Source of the DNA: Apium graveolens | Lineage: Eukaryota > Streptophyta > Magnoliopsida > Apiales > Apiaceae | Direction of reading: 5' to 3' | Length of the DNA stretch: 64,000 bases | NCBI RefSeq assembly: GCF_009905375.1 | Contig: NC_133648.1 | Span: forward strand, 25,295,562 to 25,359,561 | Shown: piece by piece, positions 34,295-47,804 of the stretch | Position numbering within the stretch: position 1 is the stretch's first letter | Layout of the letters: every line of letters starts with the position of its first letter | Position numbers and translations under genes: made by a program | Notes under the pieces: model-generated | The model's input: the letters and a program-made list of their open reading frames with translations, nothing else | Databases searched by the model: none | Told to the model about the DNA's origin: nothing

Positions 34295-37200
34295 GGAAAA
34301 AGAAGGAATCTATGGTACTTGGACAGTGGCTGTTCAAGACACATGACAGGAAATTTCACCCTGCTCACAGAGTTTAAGGAGAGAGCTGGCCCTAGCATAA
34401 CCTTTCGAGATGACAGCAAAGGATTCACTATGGGATATGGCTTGATTTCAAAAGAAAATGTCATCATTGATGAAGTTGCATTGGTTGATGGTCTCAAACA
34501 CAACTTATTGAGCATCAGTCAACTATGTGACAGAGGGAATACTGTTTCCTTCAATTCTGAAGCCTGTATTGTCACAAGTAAGAAGGACAATAAAGTGGTT
34601 CTAACTGGAGTTAGAAAAGGGAATGTGTATTTAGCTGACTTCAACTCTACAGATGCAGAATCTATCACTTGTCTTTTCAGCAAAGCAAGTCCAGTTGAAA
34701 GTTGGATATGGCACAAGAAGCTATCCCACTTGAATTTCAAGACAATGAATGATCTAGTCAAAAAGGACTTAGTTAGAGGAATGCCTCTAGTAGAATTCAC
34801 AAGGGATGGACTGTGTGATACTTGTCAGAAAGGAAAGAAAAAGAAAGTATCATTCAGTAAGAAGCTTGAATCTGCAATTGATGAACCATTACAACTGCTA
34901 CACATGGATATTTTTGGACCAGTCAATGTATTGTCAATTTCAAGGAAAAGATAATGCCTAGTGATTGTAGATGATTTCTCAAAGTTTTCATGGGTTTATT
35001 TTCTTGGATCAAAGGATGAAGCTAGTGAAATCATTATCAATCATATCAAGCAAGTCAACAATCATCCTGATTTCAAAGTAAGGAATATTAGGAGTGACAA
35101 TGGAACTGAGTTCAAGAATTCAACCATGAAGTTGTTCTGTGAAGAAAATGGGATCATGCATGAGTTCTCAGCTCCAAGGACCCCACAACAAAATGGTATG
35201 GTGGAAAGGAAGAATAGATCACTAATTGAAGCTGCAAGGACAATGTTTGAAGAGTCAAAACTCCCAACTTACTTTTGGGCTGAGGCTGTTAACTGTGCAT
35301 GTTACACTCAGAATATTTCTCTAAACAATCAGGCAAAAGGCATGACTCCCTATCAATTATTCAAGAGAAGAAAACCAACTTTAAACTTTCTACATGTCTT
35401 TGGTTGCAAATGTTACATATTAAGGAATCAATCTGATCACAAAGGGAAGTTTGATGCAAAGGCTGATGAAGGAATATTTGTTGGTTATTCTGCTGGAAAA
35501 TCATATAGGGTCTACAATCTAAGAACCAACATTGTCATGGAATCTGTGCATGTTGTGTTTGATGATAAAAAGATTGATGGACTAATAGATGAGGGACATC
35601 ATGAAGGACTCAAATTTGACAATATTGAGATATATTGTGATGATAGTGAAGATGAGAATGATGAAGAAGGCATCTCAAGAAGAATTCAAAATATGCCTTT
35701 GGATAATGCACAGAATGCTACATCCGTTGAAAGTCATAATTCAGCTTCCGTTGAAAGAAGCAATGCATCATCCGTTGAAAGACAGAGTGCATCATCTGTT
35801 GAAGTTCATAATGAAGCATCCGTTGATCGCAATCTGTCAACGGATAATCAATTCACTTCATTAGTTGATAGAGCTCCCAATTCCTTTCAAAGGATCAGCA
35901 ACTCAGGGGGAGTTTCAACCAATCAACATTCTATCACACATCATGACAATACTGAGGCAACCTCATCTAGAGCTAATCTACCACCTCAAAGGAAATGGAC
36001 CAAGAATCACCCTTTTGAACTGATCATTGGTGATGCTACATCTAAAGTGCAAACTAGAAGGGCTACTCAAGATGAATGTCTGTATAGTAGCTTTCTATCA
36101 TAGGAGGAACCTAAGAGAGTAGAAGAAGCTCTATTGGATCCAGATTGGATTTTAGCAATGCAAGAGAAGCTAAACCAATTTGAGAGGAACAAAGTATGGA
36201 AGCTGGTACCCAAGCCAAAGAACAAGAGTTCTATTGACACAAAATGGGTATTCAGGAACAAGATGGATGAAAATGGCATTGTCATAAGGAATAAAGCCAG
36301 ATTGGTTGCTAAAGGCTATTCTCAACAAGAGGGAATAGATTTTGATGAAACATTTGCTCCAGTTGCCAGACTTGAAGCCATCAGAATCTTTCTAGCCTAT
36401 GCAGTCCATGCCAATTTCAAAGTCTATCAAATGGATGTCAAGAGTGCATTTCTAAATGGGGAATTGGAGGAAGAAGTTTATGTAAGTCAACCTCCAGGAT
36501 TTGAAGATCCAAACTTTCCAGACTATGTATATTATCTGTTGAAAGCACTCTATGGACTAAAGCAAGCACCTAGAGCCTGGTACGAGACTTTGTCAAAATT
36601 TCTTCTAGATAATCACTTCACAAGAGGTACTGTTGACAAAACTTTTTTCTTTAGAAATGTTAATGGCTCTACAATACTTGTTCAAATTTATATAGATGAT
36701 ATTATATTTGGATCTACAGATGGGAGAGCTAACTTATTTTCTTGGTTTACAAGTTAAACAAGTTAGTGGTGGAATTTTCATTAGTCAAACTAAATAAATT
36801 TATGATCTTTTAAAGAAGTTTGACTTAATGGACTGTTCATCTGCAAAAACTCCCATGGCCACTGCCACCAAGCTTGAATTAAACAAGGCTGAAAAGTCTG
36901 TGGACATTTCAAGTTATAGAGGCATGGTTGGCTCACTTTTATATTTAACTGCTAGTAGACCTGGTATAATGTTTTCTACATGTCTCTGTGCTAGATTTCA
37001 AGCTGACCCTAAAAAATCTCACTTAGTGGCTATTAAAAGAATTTTCAGATATCTCAAAGGGACTCCAAATCTAGGAATTTGGTACCCTAGAGAGTCTGGT
37101 TTTGATCTAATTGGCTACTCAGATGCAGATTATGCAGGCTGCAAAATAGACAGGAAAAGCACAACTGGCACCTGTCAATTTCTAGGGAACAAGCTTGTGT

Positions 37201-37574
37201 CATGGTTCAGCAAGAAGCAAAATTCTGTTTCTACATCAACAGCTGAAGCTGAGTACATTGCTGCTGGTAGTTGCTGTGCACAGATACTATGGATGAGGAA
37301 TCAACTATTTGACTATGGACTAACTGTTGACAAAATTCCTATATTCTGTGACAACACAAGTGCCATTGCCATTACTGAAAATCCAGTGCAGCACTCAAGA
37401 ACCAAGCACATTGACATCAAGTACCACTTCATTAGGGAGCATGTGATGAAAGGTACAGTGGAACTTCATTTTGTTCCAAGTGAAAAGCAGATTGCAGACA
37501 TATTTACCAAGCCACTTGATGAATCAACATTCACAAGATTAGTAAGTGAGCTAGGTATGCTTAATTATTCATAA
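34295..37574 (+). pseudogene. A2 pol: protease-integrase-RT-RNase H (nearly full length)
   Basis: Protease keeps LDSGCSRHMT. The integrase zinc-binding HHCC region (about 34,710-34,830) and core (HMDIFGP, RSDNGTEF, NGMVERKN) are present. [11 protein letters not shown] is near 36,695. RNase H ([21 protein letters not shown]) ends at TAA 37572-37574. Damage: TAA at 34952 (Tyr codon), TAG at 36101, a 59-base deletion at 36,722/36,723 just after the RT catalytic motif, which removes about 20 residues and shifts the frame, and a TAA near 36,796. A large part, 34,961-36,103, is open. Layout and lineage are the same as A1. Confidence 0.93.
35721..35850 (+). repeat. Word array in the A2 integrase-RT linker
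   Basis: Four exact ATCCGTTGA words, two one-base variants and one forward TCAACGGAT lie in coding sequence. They encode a Ser-Val-Glu repeat, with ASVDR and LSTDN at the end. Confidence 0.85.
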
Positions 37575-38117
37575 ATTTATGTCCTCTTTATAATCTGCCC
37601 TGAAGCCTGAAATGAATTTGCTGCAAGAACAAAGTTGGCTTTAAGTAAAAATTATTCTATCAATGGATATTCCCTATCCGTTGAAAGCCAAAATTGTTTT
37701 ATCAACGGATGTTCATTATCCGTTGAAAGACAAATACATTTCTGGTAATTTTATCCCTCAACGGTTAAAATAGTGTTGATCATCAACGGATAACTATTTA
37801 CCTTATCCGTTGAAGTGTCACATCAGTTACTTTAAGTGAGTCACAACCGTTGATTCTTTTACTCAACCGTTGATACAGATATACATTGTTGTATATATTT
37901 GTATTAAAGGCAGTTTTCAGAATTTCTACAGTTTTCTTTATTCTTAAACGGCTGTAATTTATTTAAAAGTATCATTTAATCATTTTATTTACGTTTTAAT
38001 TCAAGAAAGTATAAAAGCCCATTGAATTTTTATTTTCACTTTACGCTTTCTTGCAATTTTTATTCTCCTTCTCTCCCAAAACTCTCAAGTTTTTCTCTGC
38101 AACCTCTACTCACAACA
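37575..38117 (+). promoter_or_regulatory. A2 pol-ORF3 spacer with hairpins and TATA box
   Basis: Inverted word pairs lie at about 37,660-37,684 and at 37,702-37,726, the second with perfect arms and a 7-base loop. Further words run to about 37,870. TATAAAAG at 38,010-38,017 and a C/T-rich leader precede the ORF3 ATG at 38118. Spacer and order match A1. Confidence 0.6.
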
Positions 38118-41100
38118 ATGGCACCAGTAGTCAAAATTATGTCTCAGTCTGGATTTGTTTATGAAAAGAACAATTTCGTAGCCTTGGTTGAAAAGAATGA
38201 AGCCCATACTGACTATCACATGATGATGGACTTCATCAAAAACTGCAAACTAAGCTATGCAATGCTGGAAGTCCCAACTATTTACTGTGAGGTAATTGAG
38301 GAGATTTGGACAACTGTAGAGTTCAACTCCACAGATATGACTATTGCCTTCTCTCTCAAAGGTAAGGATTATTGCATTAACTGTGATGATATACAGTCTT
38401 GCTTTAAGTTGCCTGAGAATAATGCCATGACACCATACACTAATAAAGATGTATCTGCTATGTCTGATTCCATAGGCTATGCTTTTGATTCTGCTAGCTT
38501 AGGTAGTATTAGAAGGAAGGGCCTTAGGAAAGAATGGAGTTTTCTTGGAGATGCCTTTATCGAGGTTTTCTCTAGGAAGATTAGCAATTTTGATGCCATA
38601 ACTTCATCTCTTGTTAATATGCTCTATATGCTAGTTTCTGATAGGTACTTTAATTTTAGCAACTATGTCATGCTAGAATTAGGTTCCAGGTTAGGTAACA
38701 AAGCTAATAGACCACATAACATCTACTATGCTAGATTCTTTATGTTATTGGCTAACCATGTTGCTGAAGGACTGGTTATATCTAATGAGAGCAATAAACT
38801 CAAATGCTGGGCATAAGAGAAAAGGGTCCTTGCAGACCTTTTGAGAATCAACCTCAACAACCAGGTGCCATTGGTATATTTGCCAATCATGAATGCACCA
38901 CAGGTAAGTGAGGTAAACACTTCAATAACTCCTACTGTTTCCAACCCCACTATTTCTTTGCCTTCCAGTGTGGCAATGGAATCTGTGTCTCTGTCCAAAT
39001 AGGTTCCTACCAAAGCCACAAAAACTAAAATTTCAAAACAAAAGTCAAAGAAAACCACCTCTGTTGTTTCTCAAAAGACAACAGTTGTAACAACTACCAT
39101 AAACCCTGAAGGGAGTGAACAGGGTGTGAGTGGTGAGGGGAGGGGTGAACATGAAGAAACCCCCCAGGATAAGGTGGGAGAGGTGAGTGGTACCCCAGCC
39201 AGCCAAGCCACAGTCTCTCAAAAGACTGTGGTGATTCAAAAGGAGTCAAACACATCCCTAGTTGCATCCTCCCAAAAGGATGCAGCTATTGAAAATAGTC
39301 CCCAACCAGGGACACAGAACAAAAGAGGGAGGGACACTGGAGCCACACATTCACCAATCAAAGCCTTTTCAAGGAAGAAGAAGGCCAAGATCCTAGTTTC
39401 CACACAGGGGGCACACACAACATAGATACATCCACCTGTATCTTTGCCTTCTCAAATTCAGCTTGATGTGACTCCATCAAATGTGGAGTCACAGCTCCAT
39501 TCTCTCATAATAGAAACACATCAATAATCAAACTCTCCATCACCCTCTCTGGATGTGGATATGATATTCACATCAATTCCTGATTCTCCCTCCTTAAAAC
39601 TCAGGGAGGAGCCCCACTCAAAACCTGATGATCATCATCTTTTAGATGATTTGTTGGATCATCAGCCAATTCTTTCAGATATAGTTGAAGAATCTGTGTC
39701 ACCTCACTTAAAATCAATTCACACAGATTCAACAATTATGTCACTTTCAATATCTACATCTTTTCCTTCTTCAACGGATATCTCTCATCCGTTGACAAGT
39801 AGTTGTTCTTCGACGGATAAGCTTAACAGCAGTTATCCGTTGATATCATCAGTTTCCACTTCAACGGATACTCCCTATCCGTTGATGGTCTCTACTCAAA
39901 TAACAGAAACAATTCCAACTATAGAGGACATGGTTACTGTACAATCACTTTTAGGTTTGAGGGAAGGGAGTGATAATTTGAGTGAGAGGCTGGGTTGCTC
40001 CCAGGCAAAAGGAGAGGTTGAGAGTCATCATATGCATGCTATTTCTTCCAGCATGGCAAAAGTGAGTGAGGGGAATGCCACCTTAGAAGGTGAGGGTGAG
40101 GGTGTGAGGGTGTGTGTGAGCCAGGGGGAGCCCTGATGCAAGAAAATAGAGAAAATGAGAGAAAGGTGGGTACAGAAGCTATAAGGGTGGATCCAGCCAT
40201 TGCTAGTGAGTCAATGATAGTGGATGATGCAGAAAAGGAAAGATAATTTCAGCAACATTACAAAGCTGTAATTGATAACATTTCCTTGGATGCTGACACT
40301 TTTACTCACCCTATTCCAGCCTATCAATTGTTCGATGCTCAGGGTAATGTGGAGGCAGAACAGACTTTGAACATTGTACACACTTCAGAATCTTTTCTCA
40401 GAGACAAAGTTGCTGTTAACAGGCTGCCTTCTCAAGCTGGTGAGCCATCTGAGGAATTTGAAGTAAATTCTAATGATGATGACTCTAATTCTTTGGATGA
40501 GAGCATGAACTTAGGGGGAGTAGCAGGCCCAAGTTCTGTTCCAGATCTACCTGATTGGGCATGGGCAAAGGCATCTTACCAGGAGAATTTGATATGACTT
40601 TGGTCAGGCAAGTAATGACTATTCAGAAGGCCCTTCAGGAGACTACAGATGCTGGTACCAAGGAAATTCTTCAAACTCATCTGGACTCTCTGCATCTCTT
40701 GCAGTTGCAGCATTTCAAACAGAATCTAAGTGTGGATGAACTCAAGCAGGACATTTCTGATCTGAAATCCTACAATGCTGAGAAGTTGGATTCAGTCATA
40801 CCTTATGGTACTATGCAAGATTTGTTGGGGAGATTGAGGAAAGAATCTGATGCTGACAAGAGGCTGGCCAGATTGGAAAACAGAGTTCAGATCATTGAAG
40901 ACTCTATGGTCACAATTCTTCAGAATCAACAAACTCAGACAAATCTACTAATGCAGCTGGCAAAAGCACAAGGCTTGACCCATACCCTTGATGATAATAA
41001 AAAGGGGGAGAATAAAAGGGAAGGGGAAGGAGAGCCATCAACAACAGTTCAAATATCTCAAGTGCTAGTTCCTGCCATCACCACTTCTCCAACTATTCAA

Positions 41101-42615
41101 ATCAAAGGAAAGCTTGATGGAATTGATCTAATCCAGATAGTAGCAGCTGAATTGCAAGTCAAAGAGCAAAGGAGGAAAATTGATGAAAAGGTACAACAAA
41201 TTTTTGGTTCTACAGCTTCTAAATCACAATCTGTGAAGCATAGCACAAAGGTGGAATCAATTATTATGGAGCTCAAGCCAGTGAGGAGGAATAAGGTTGG
41301 AGAGACTTCTGCCAAGAATATGAAACCTATGGTTCTCAAGCCCAACAACAGATCCAATAAGGACTCTACAAAGAATCCTCTAAGCCTTGCTCAGATGAAA
41401 GAAGTGGATTTTCCTCTTCCAAAGCCTGATGAAGACAAGGTTTTGGGTGGAAGTATCATAAAGCACAAAGAGACCATGGATGTGGTTGAAAGGATGAACA
41501 TGGCTATTATCTTTAGAGAGGGAAAGAGCATTTGTGTGATGCAAGGACATCCCAAATTCTCAATAGCCAAGAGGGAAGAAGCCAGAAGGTTGAAGGAAGA
41601 AGCCAAAAAGCTAAAGGCTGACAAAAGAGCACAAGCAAAACTTGAAAAACAGCTAAAGTCAAGTCAAGCTGAAGAAAAGAAAGAAATTGAAGACAAGAGT
41701 GAAGATGTAGGTATGGGGGATATGTTTAGTGATGATGTGGGAGAAAGAAGTAAGGAAAGAGAGGAATGGCAGAAAGGGAACAGAAAGAAGGCCAATGCAA
41801 AAAGAAAGATGGTAGATGAGACTGAAGAAACCCAATCAAAATCCAAACCACTACCTTCTATTCCTGAACCCATTGTGCCTAACCCTTTCATAAATATCCA
41901 TGGTAAAACAATCACTCCTAAGGAGGAACCAATTGATTGGGACACCATCAAATTGCCCACCTTCTTAACCACTTCTCCACCCTCAAAGAGACAGAAAAGA
42001 AAAATCAAATCAACACCTCCTCCAACCTCAATCAAATTCACTCAGAAGCCTAAGCCTAAGCCACAAGCCTCTAAGGATGATTATGTTCACATTTGTGACA
42101 TAAAGGAATTTTCAGACATTGAACTCTATCTGGATGAGCTGGAGGAAGTAAGGGGAATAGATGCCTACAGACAGCTACCAGAAAGACTAGTGTTCAAATA
42201 CAAAGGAAGTGGGGAAAGAACTTGGCCTCTCTACAGGATTCTGAATGAAGGCTACTCTACCTTGGTTAGAGTCTACTCAGCCATAAAAAGGGATTCTGGC
42301 TTTACCAGGACTGTTAAGACTGAGATTCTCAACAAGATTGCCAACATAAGGAAGACTTGGTGGGAGCCCAATGCCTTGCCTAGAACATTACTCATTCAAG
42401 AAAGAGGAATTACAGTTCACAAATCACCTCATTGGTTGATGGAGTTCAGAGACAACAAAGGAGTCAGAAGATTTTTCAGACTTGAAGATCAGCTCAAGAT
42501 TGCCAGTAATGAAACTCTCAAGGATATGCAATCTAAGTTGAACATCAATGAAGAAGATGAAGCTGAGTTCTACAGACAACTTCAACTTCAAATTAGGAGA
42601 ATGACAGGAGGCTAG
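38118..42615 (+). pseudogene. A2 ORF3, giant 3' ORF in the env-like position (broken)
   Basis: Same protein as A1 ORF3, about 1,500 codons. The N-terminal domain is intact to TAA 38814. Further stops are TAG 39000, TAG 39423 and one near 39,527. A 1-base loss near 40,133, a stop near 40,246 and a frame change near 40,585 follow. From 40,555 to 42,615 it is open for 686 codons, covering the coiled coil (about 40,850-40,980), a Lys/Glu-rich region and the C-terminal domain (about 42,080-42,600, KSPHWLMEFRDNKG). No signal peptide or membrane span is seen. The long uninterrupted C-terminal half suggests the protein was under constraint until recently. The function is unknown. Confidence 0.85.
39771..39885 (+). 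repeat. Three inverted word pairs inside A2 ORF3
   Basis: Forward words at 39,771, 39,810 (TCGACGGAT) and 39,861 each pair with a reverse word at 39,787, 39,835 and 39,877. The first and third pair have exactly 7 bases between perfect 9-base arms; the middle pair has 16. All lie in coding sequence. Confidence 0.9.
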
Positions 42616-42837
42616 GAAAGAAAACAAGGGATCAAAGGAAAAGAAATTAATCTGCTCAGGCTAAAGGAGCACCTTGGAAATAATGTAATTCTTCAATTCC
42701 ATCTCAACATACACATTTTTGCAGCACTTTTGAATTTCTGCTTTATTACAGTTAATATATTTATCAAGTGTTTTGTTATCATCAAGCTAAACCCAAATTT
42801 ATGCCTACAGTTCTAGTAGACATAAATAGGGAGAGAT
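42616..42837 (+). other. A2 3' untranslated tail and polypurine tract
   Basis: A non-coding tail ending AAATAGGGAGAGAT just before the LTR, colinear with 12,121-12,307 of A1. Confidence 0.75.
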
Positions 42838-43939
42838 TGTTAGGAATATGTGTATTAGTTTGATGATAAGTTAAACAAAACACTTAAGTAGAAATCTAGT
42901 GTTTGTAGCCTCAACGGATAAGACCATCTTGGCTATCCGTTGAAGGAGTAGCTTTAATTAGTAATAAGTCTAGTATTGTAGCACATTTCATTCTCTGGAT
43001 TCAAGTTGTAATTCTTAGATGTTGTAGGAAATTATCAGTCATGTTGACTACTAGTGGATATGCAAATAGGAGGGCTAATTATAAATATATCATGCCTTGT
43101 AATTTTGTATAAGTGAAGAAGTATCAACTGATATTGAAGACCTTCAACGGATAAGAAACAAAGCTTCAACGAATGTCTCTAAAGCTTCAACGGATAATAT
43201 CCATCAACGGATAAGTGCTTCAATGGATAAAGACTTCAACTGCTAATGCATCAACGGATAAAGCTTCAACGGATAAAGCCTCAACGGATAAGGCATCAAC
43301 GGATGAAAGCTTCAACAGATGCTTAGTTCAATAGCACTTGATAGTGACAATTCATAAGCTGACAGAGGCACATGGGTTGACAGAGACAAACTGGAATGTG
43401 GCAGCCTCTAGGAGGAATCAAGAAAATGCAGCATTTCCATTCTGGTGCAAACAAGGGAGTATTCAAAGATTAACAGCTAAACCTAAATTGCATTGGATAG
43501 AGAAATGAAGAAGAAACATGTGAAGAGCCTTTTAATTGTATTTTACAGTTTTGTCTTCACTTGTAAACTTGGTGATATATAAACCAAGTAGCAGCTAGTA
43601 ATTAGATGTGATTTTTCAAGAGCTGTTTAGAAAAATCCAGAGAGAAAATCATCTAGTTTGTACTAGGAAGCAGCTGTGATTTAATTCTTTGAATCACAGA
43701 TTTTCTGAAATAACACATCTGTGGTGGAACAACAAATCCACCAGAAAAGTTTTTAAGTTCTCTGTGTTCTTTACATTTGTGTTTGAATATATATCTGTAT
43801 GCATTAGCTTCAAGCAATTCACACACATTTGCTCACTAAAACACTTAGCCTTAGAAACTGCTCAAAACTTGAAAAAGTTTTGAGATTTACATTCAACCCC
43901 CCTTCTGTAAATCTCATTGTTAGTCCACTGGGAATAACA
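42838..43939 (+). repeat. A2 3' LTR
   Basis: TGTTAGGAATATG to GGGAATAACA. The inverted word pair near 42,912-42,945 (15-base spacing) is intact here but has lost a base in the 5' LTR. The word array is at about 43,140-43,325. Confidence 0.93.
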
Positions 43940-43944
43940 TATAT
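43940..43944. repeat. Target-site duplication of A2, right copy
   Basis: TATAT, identical to 30,684-30,688. The chromovirus LTR resumes after it. Confidence 0.8.
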
Positions 43945-45974
<2,030 letters not shown>

Positions 45975-47804
45975 TCCTTACCCCGTAAAGAGATTATGTC
46001 CTCAGAATCTGATTTAACTAAACATGTGAGGATAATTGTCAAGCATATCTGACTCTGATTATTCACTATAGGAATAAACTTATTCCCGATGTCTTAATTT
46101 CACGATCTAGGAGCTAGATTAGTTCATATACAATGTCTTGATTTAAATCGGGAATATATTTCTTTGACACAAAGACATAAAACACAATATGAGTGTGCTG
46201 CAGCTGTGATAACAGCGCTAGCTCATAGGCGACTTAACCTGTTTCTTTCAATACCTCAAATGATCCAATATTCCTAGGGCTTAGCTCACTTTTATGCCCA
46301 AATCTCATCATCCCTTTTCAAGGCGAAACCTTCAGCAGTACTAATGCTTCAACTTTTATCTCTATAGCCTTCAGATACGAATCTGCATTCGCTCTTTGTA
46401 TACTATGAGTTGATTTTAACTTTTTTTTCGACTCAATACTTCATATTCATAATCTAGTGACTAGCCCAAGGCCTAACAATTCCCTTATCTTTTCAATTAG
46501 CTTAGACTAAAAATGAACTTCATACAATAGTTCCTTATCACTTTCGGGTACTCAAACTTCAACTTCAACTCTTTCTAATTCTTTTACTAACTCCTTAGTG
46601 ATCTTAATCACATATCTTTTACTACACTGGATTTGTTTGAGTGATCGTTAATAGGATAACCATAATCTTTGGGTAATCTCAACCAAAATTTATACCTTGA
46701 AATCTTAACATACAATTGCTCCCTTTTAAACCTTCGTAGGGAAATCCTTGGACGTTCTATATGGATTCTCTAAATATTAAATAGTTGAGGATGTTATCAA
46801 TAAATACAATTACACTTAAACAAGTACTCCTTATACACTCTGTTCAGTAAACCTTTAAACGCGATTGGTGCATTTGTTAATCCCAATAATATTATCAGAA
46901 CTCATAATGTCCATACCTCACTCTAAACACAGTCTTTAGTATGACCCCAAGCTTATCTTTAGCTGACGGTAGCCTGATCTTAGGTCATCCTTCAAAAATC
47001 AACACGTTCCTTTAATTGAATCATATAAATAATCAATTTTATGCAATGGTCACTTATTTCTATTTGTCAACTTTTCAATCTTCTGATAATCAGTACATAA
47101 CTGCAAACATCCATCATTTTCTTCTTTTCTATAACGTATTTTAGCGCACAACACGGAATATACCTTGCCTAATAATTCCCTCATCCCACAGTCCTGATGT
47201 TTCCTTACTAACTACTTGATTCCTACTGGCCATATGATACGGGGCTTTTGACACCATACCGAATCTGTACAGTAACCAACGAGAGATTCCATCTCACGCT
47301 TCGAGTTAATCCTAGTAAGTCATCCGGTAAAACCTTTCGGACTTCACTTGCTTTCTGGATTCCTTCAAACTTAGGTGCTTCCTTCTTGATATCCACGACA
47401 TGCGCTAGTTGTGCCTTACATTCTTACTTATGTCCTCGGATACTCATCCTAGTATTAGCTTCCGATACTATTACTATTTGCTTCTTATGGTAATCAATCA
47501 TTGCCCTATAACAAGCACCCAATCCGCTACCAGGATTATATAAATCTCTTTTAACTCGAAAGGTAATAGGTCAGACGTAAAAAAATTCTAAGATTTTTAT
47601 AAGGTATTTAGGACAGTTCTGATTTACAGGAAATTTACTTCGATCAACCATTTCTATAATTAAAGGTTCATTTAAATATTTCAACATTAGCTCTATTCTA
47701 TCCATATATAATTATCTTAGACACTCCATTGCCACATAATACTTTAACAGGCATGAAATTAAGAAAGGAGGTACCTGGTTCCGTATTAGGGTTTGGAGCA
47801 GTTG
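45975..47804 (-). pseudogene. Degraded H internal region, copy 2
   Basis: Colinear with 27,415-29,284 (roughly 93-95% identical by eye), sharing the same internal deletions, so the two are duplicates and not independent degradations. It additionally lacks about 40 bases of the chromodomain region (join near 46,058; the missing part is 27,499-27,540 in copy 1). The right end, AGTTG at 47,800-47,804, is the left target duplication of G. The protease relic nearest that end continues, across G, into gag at 61,502 onward. Confidence 0.8.
47800..47804. repeat. Target-site duplication of G, left copy
   Basis: AGTTG; repeated at 61,497-61,501 after the right LTR. The same five bases precede the recombinant LTR at 29,285. 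Confidence 0.85.

Larger units (their letters stand above)
30689..43939 (+). mobile_element. Sirevirus A2, complete nested Ty1/copia element (13.25 kb)
   Basis: Second copy of family A, colinear with A1: LTR, PBS, gag, pol, spacer, ORF3, polypurine tract, LTR, flanked by TATAT. It inserted in a chromovirus LTR. Its genes are less damaged than those of A1: gag has one frameshift, pol has three stops and a 59-base deletion. By eye about 30 differences separate its LTRs (about 97% identity), so its age is similar to that of A1. Confidence 0.93.
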
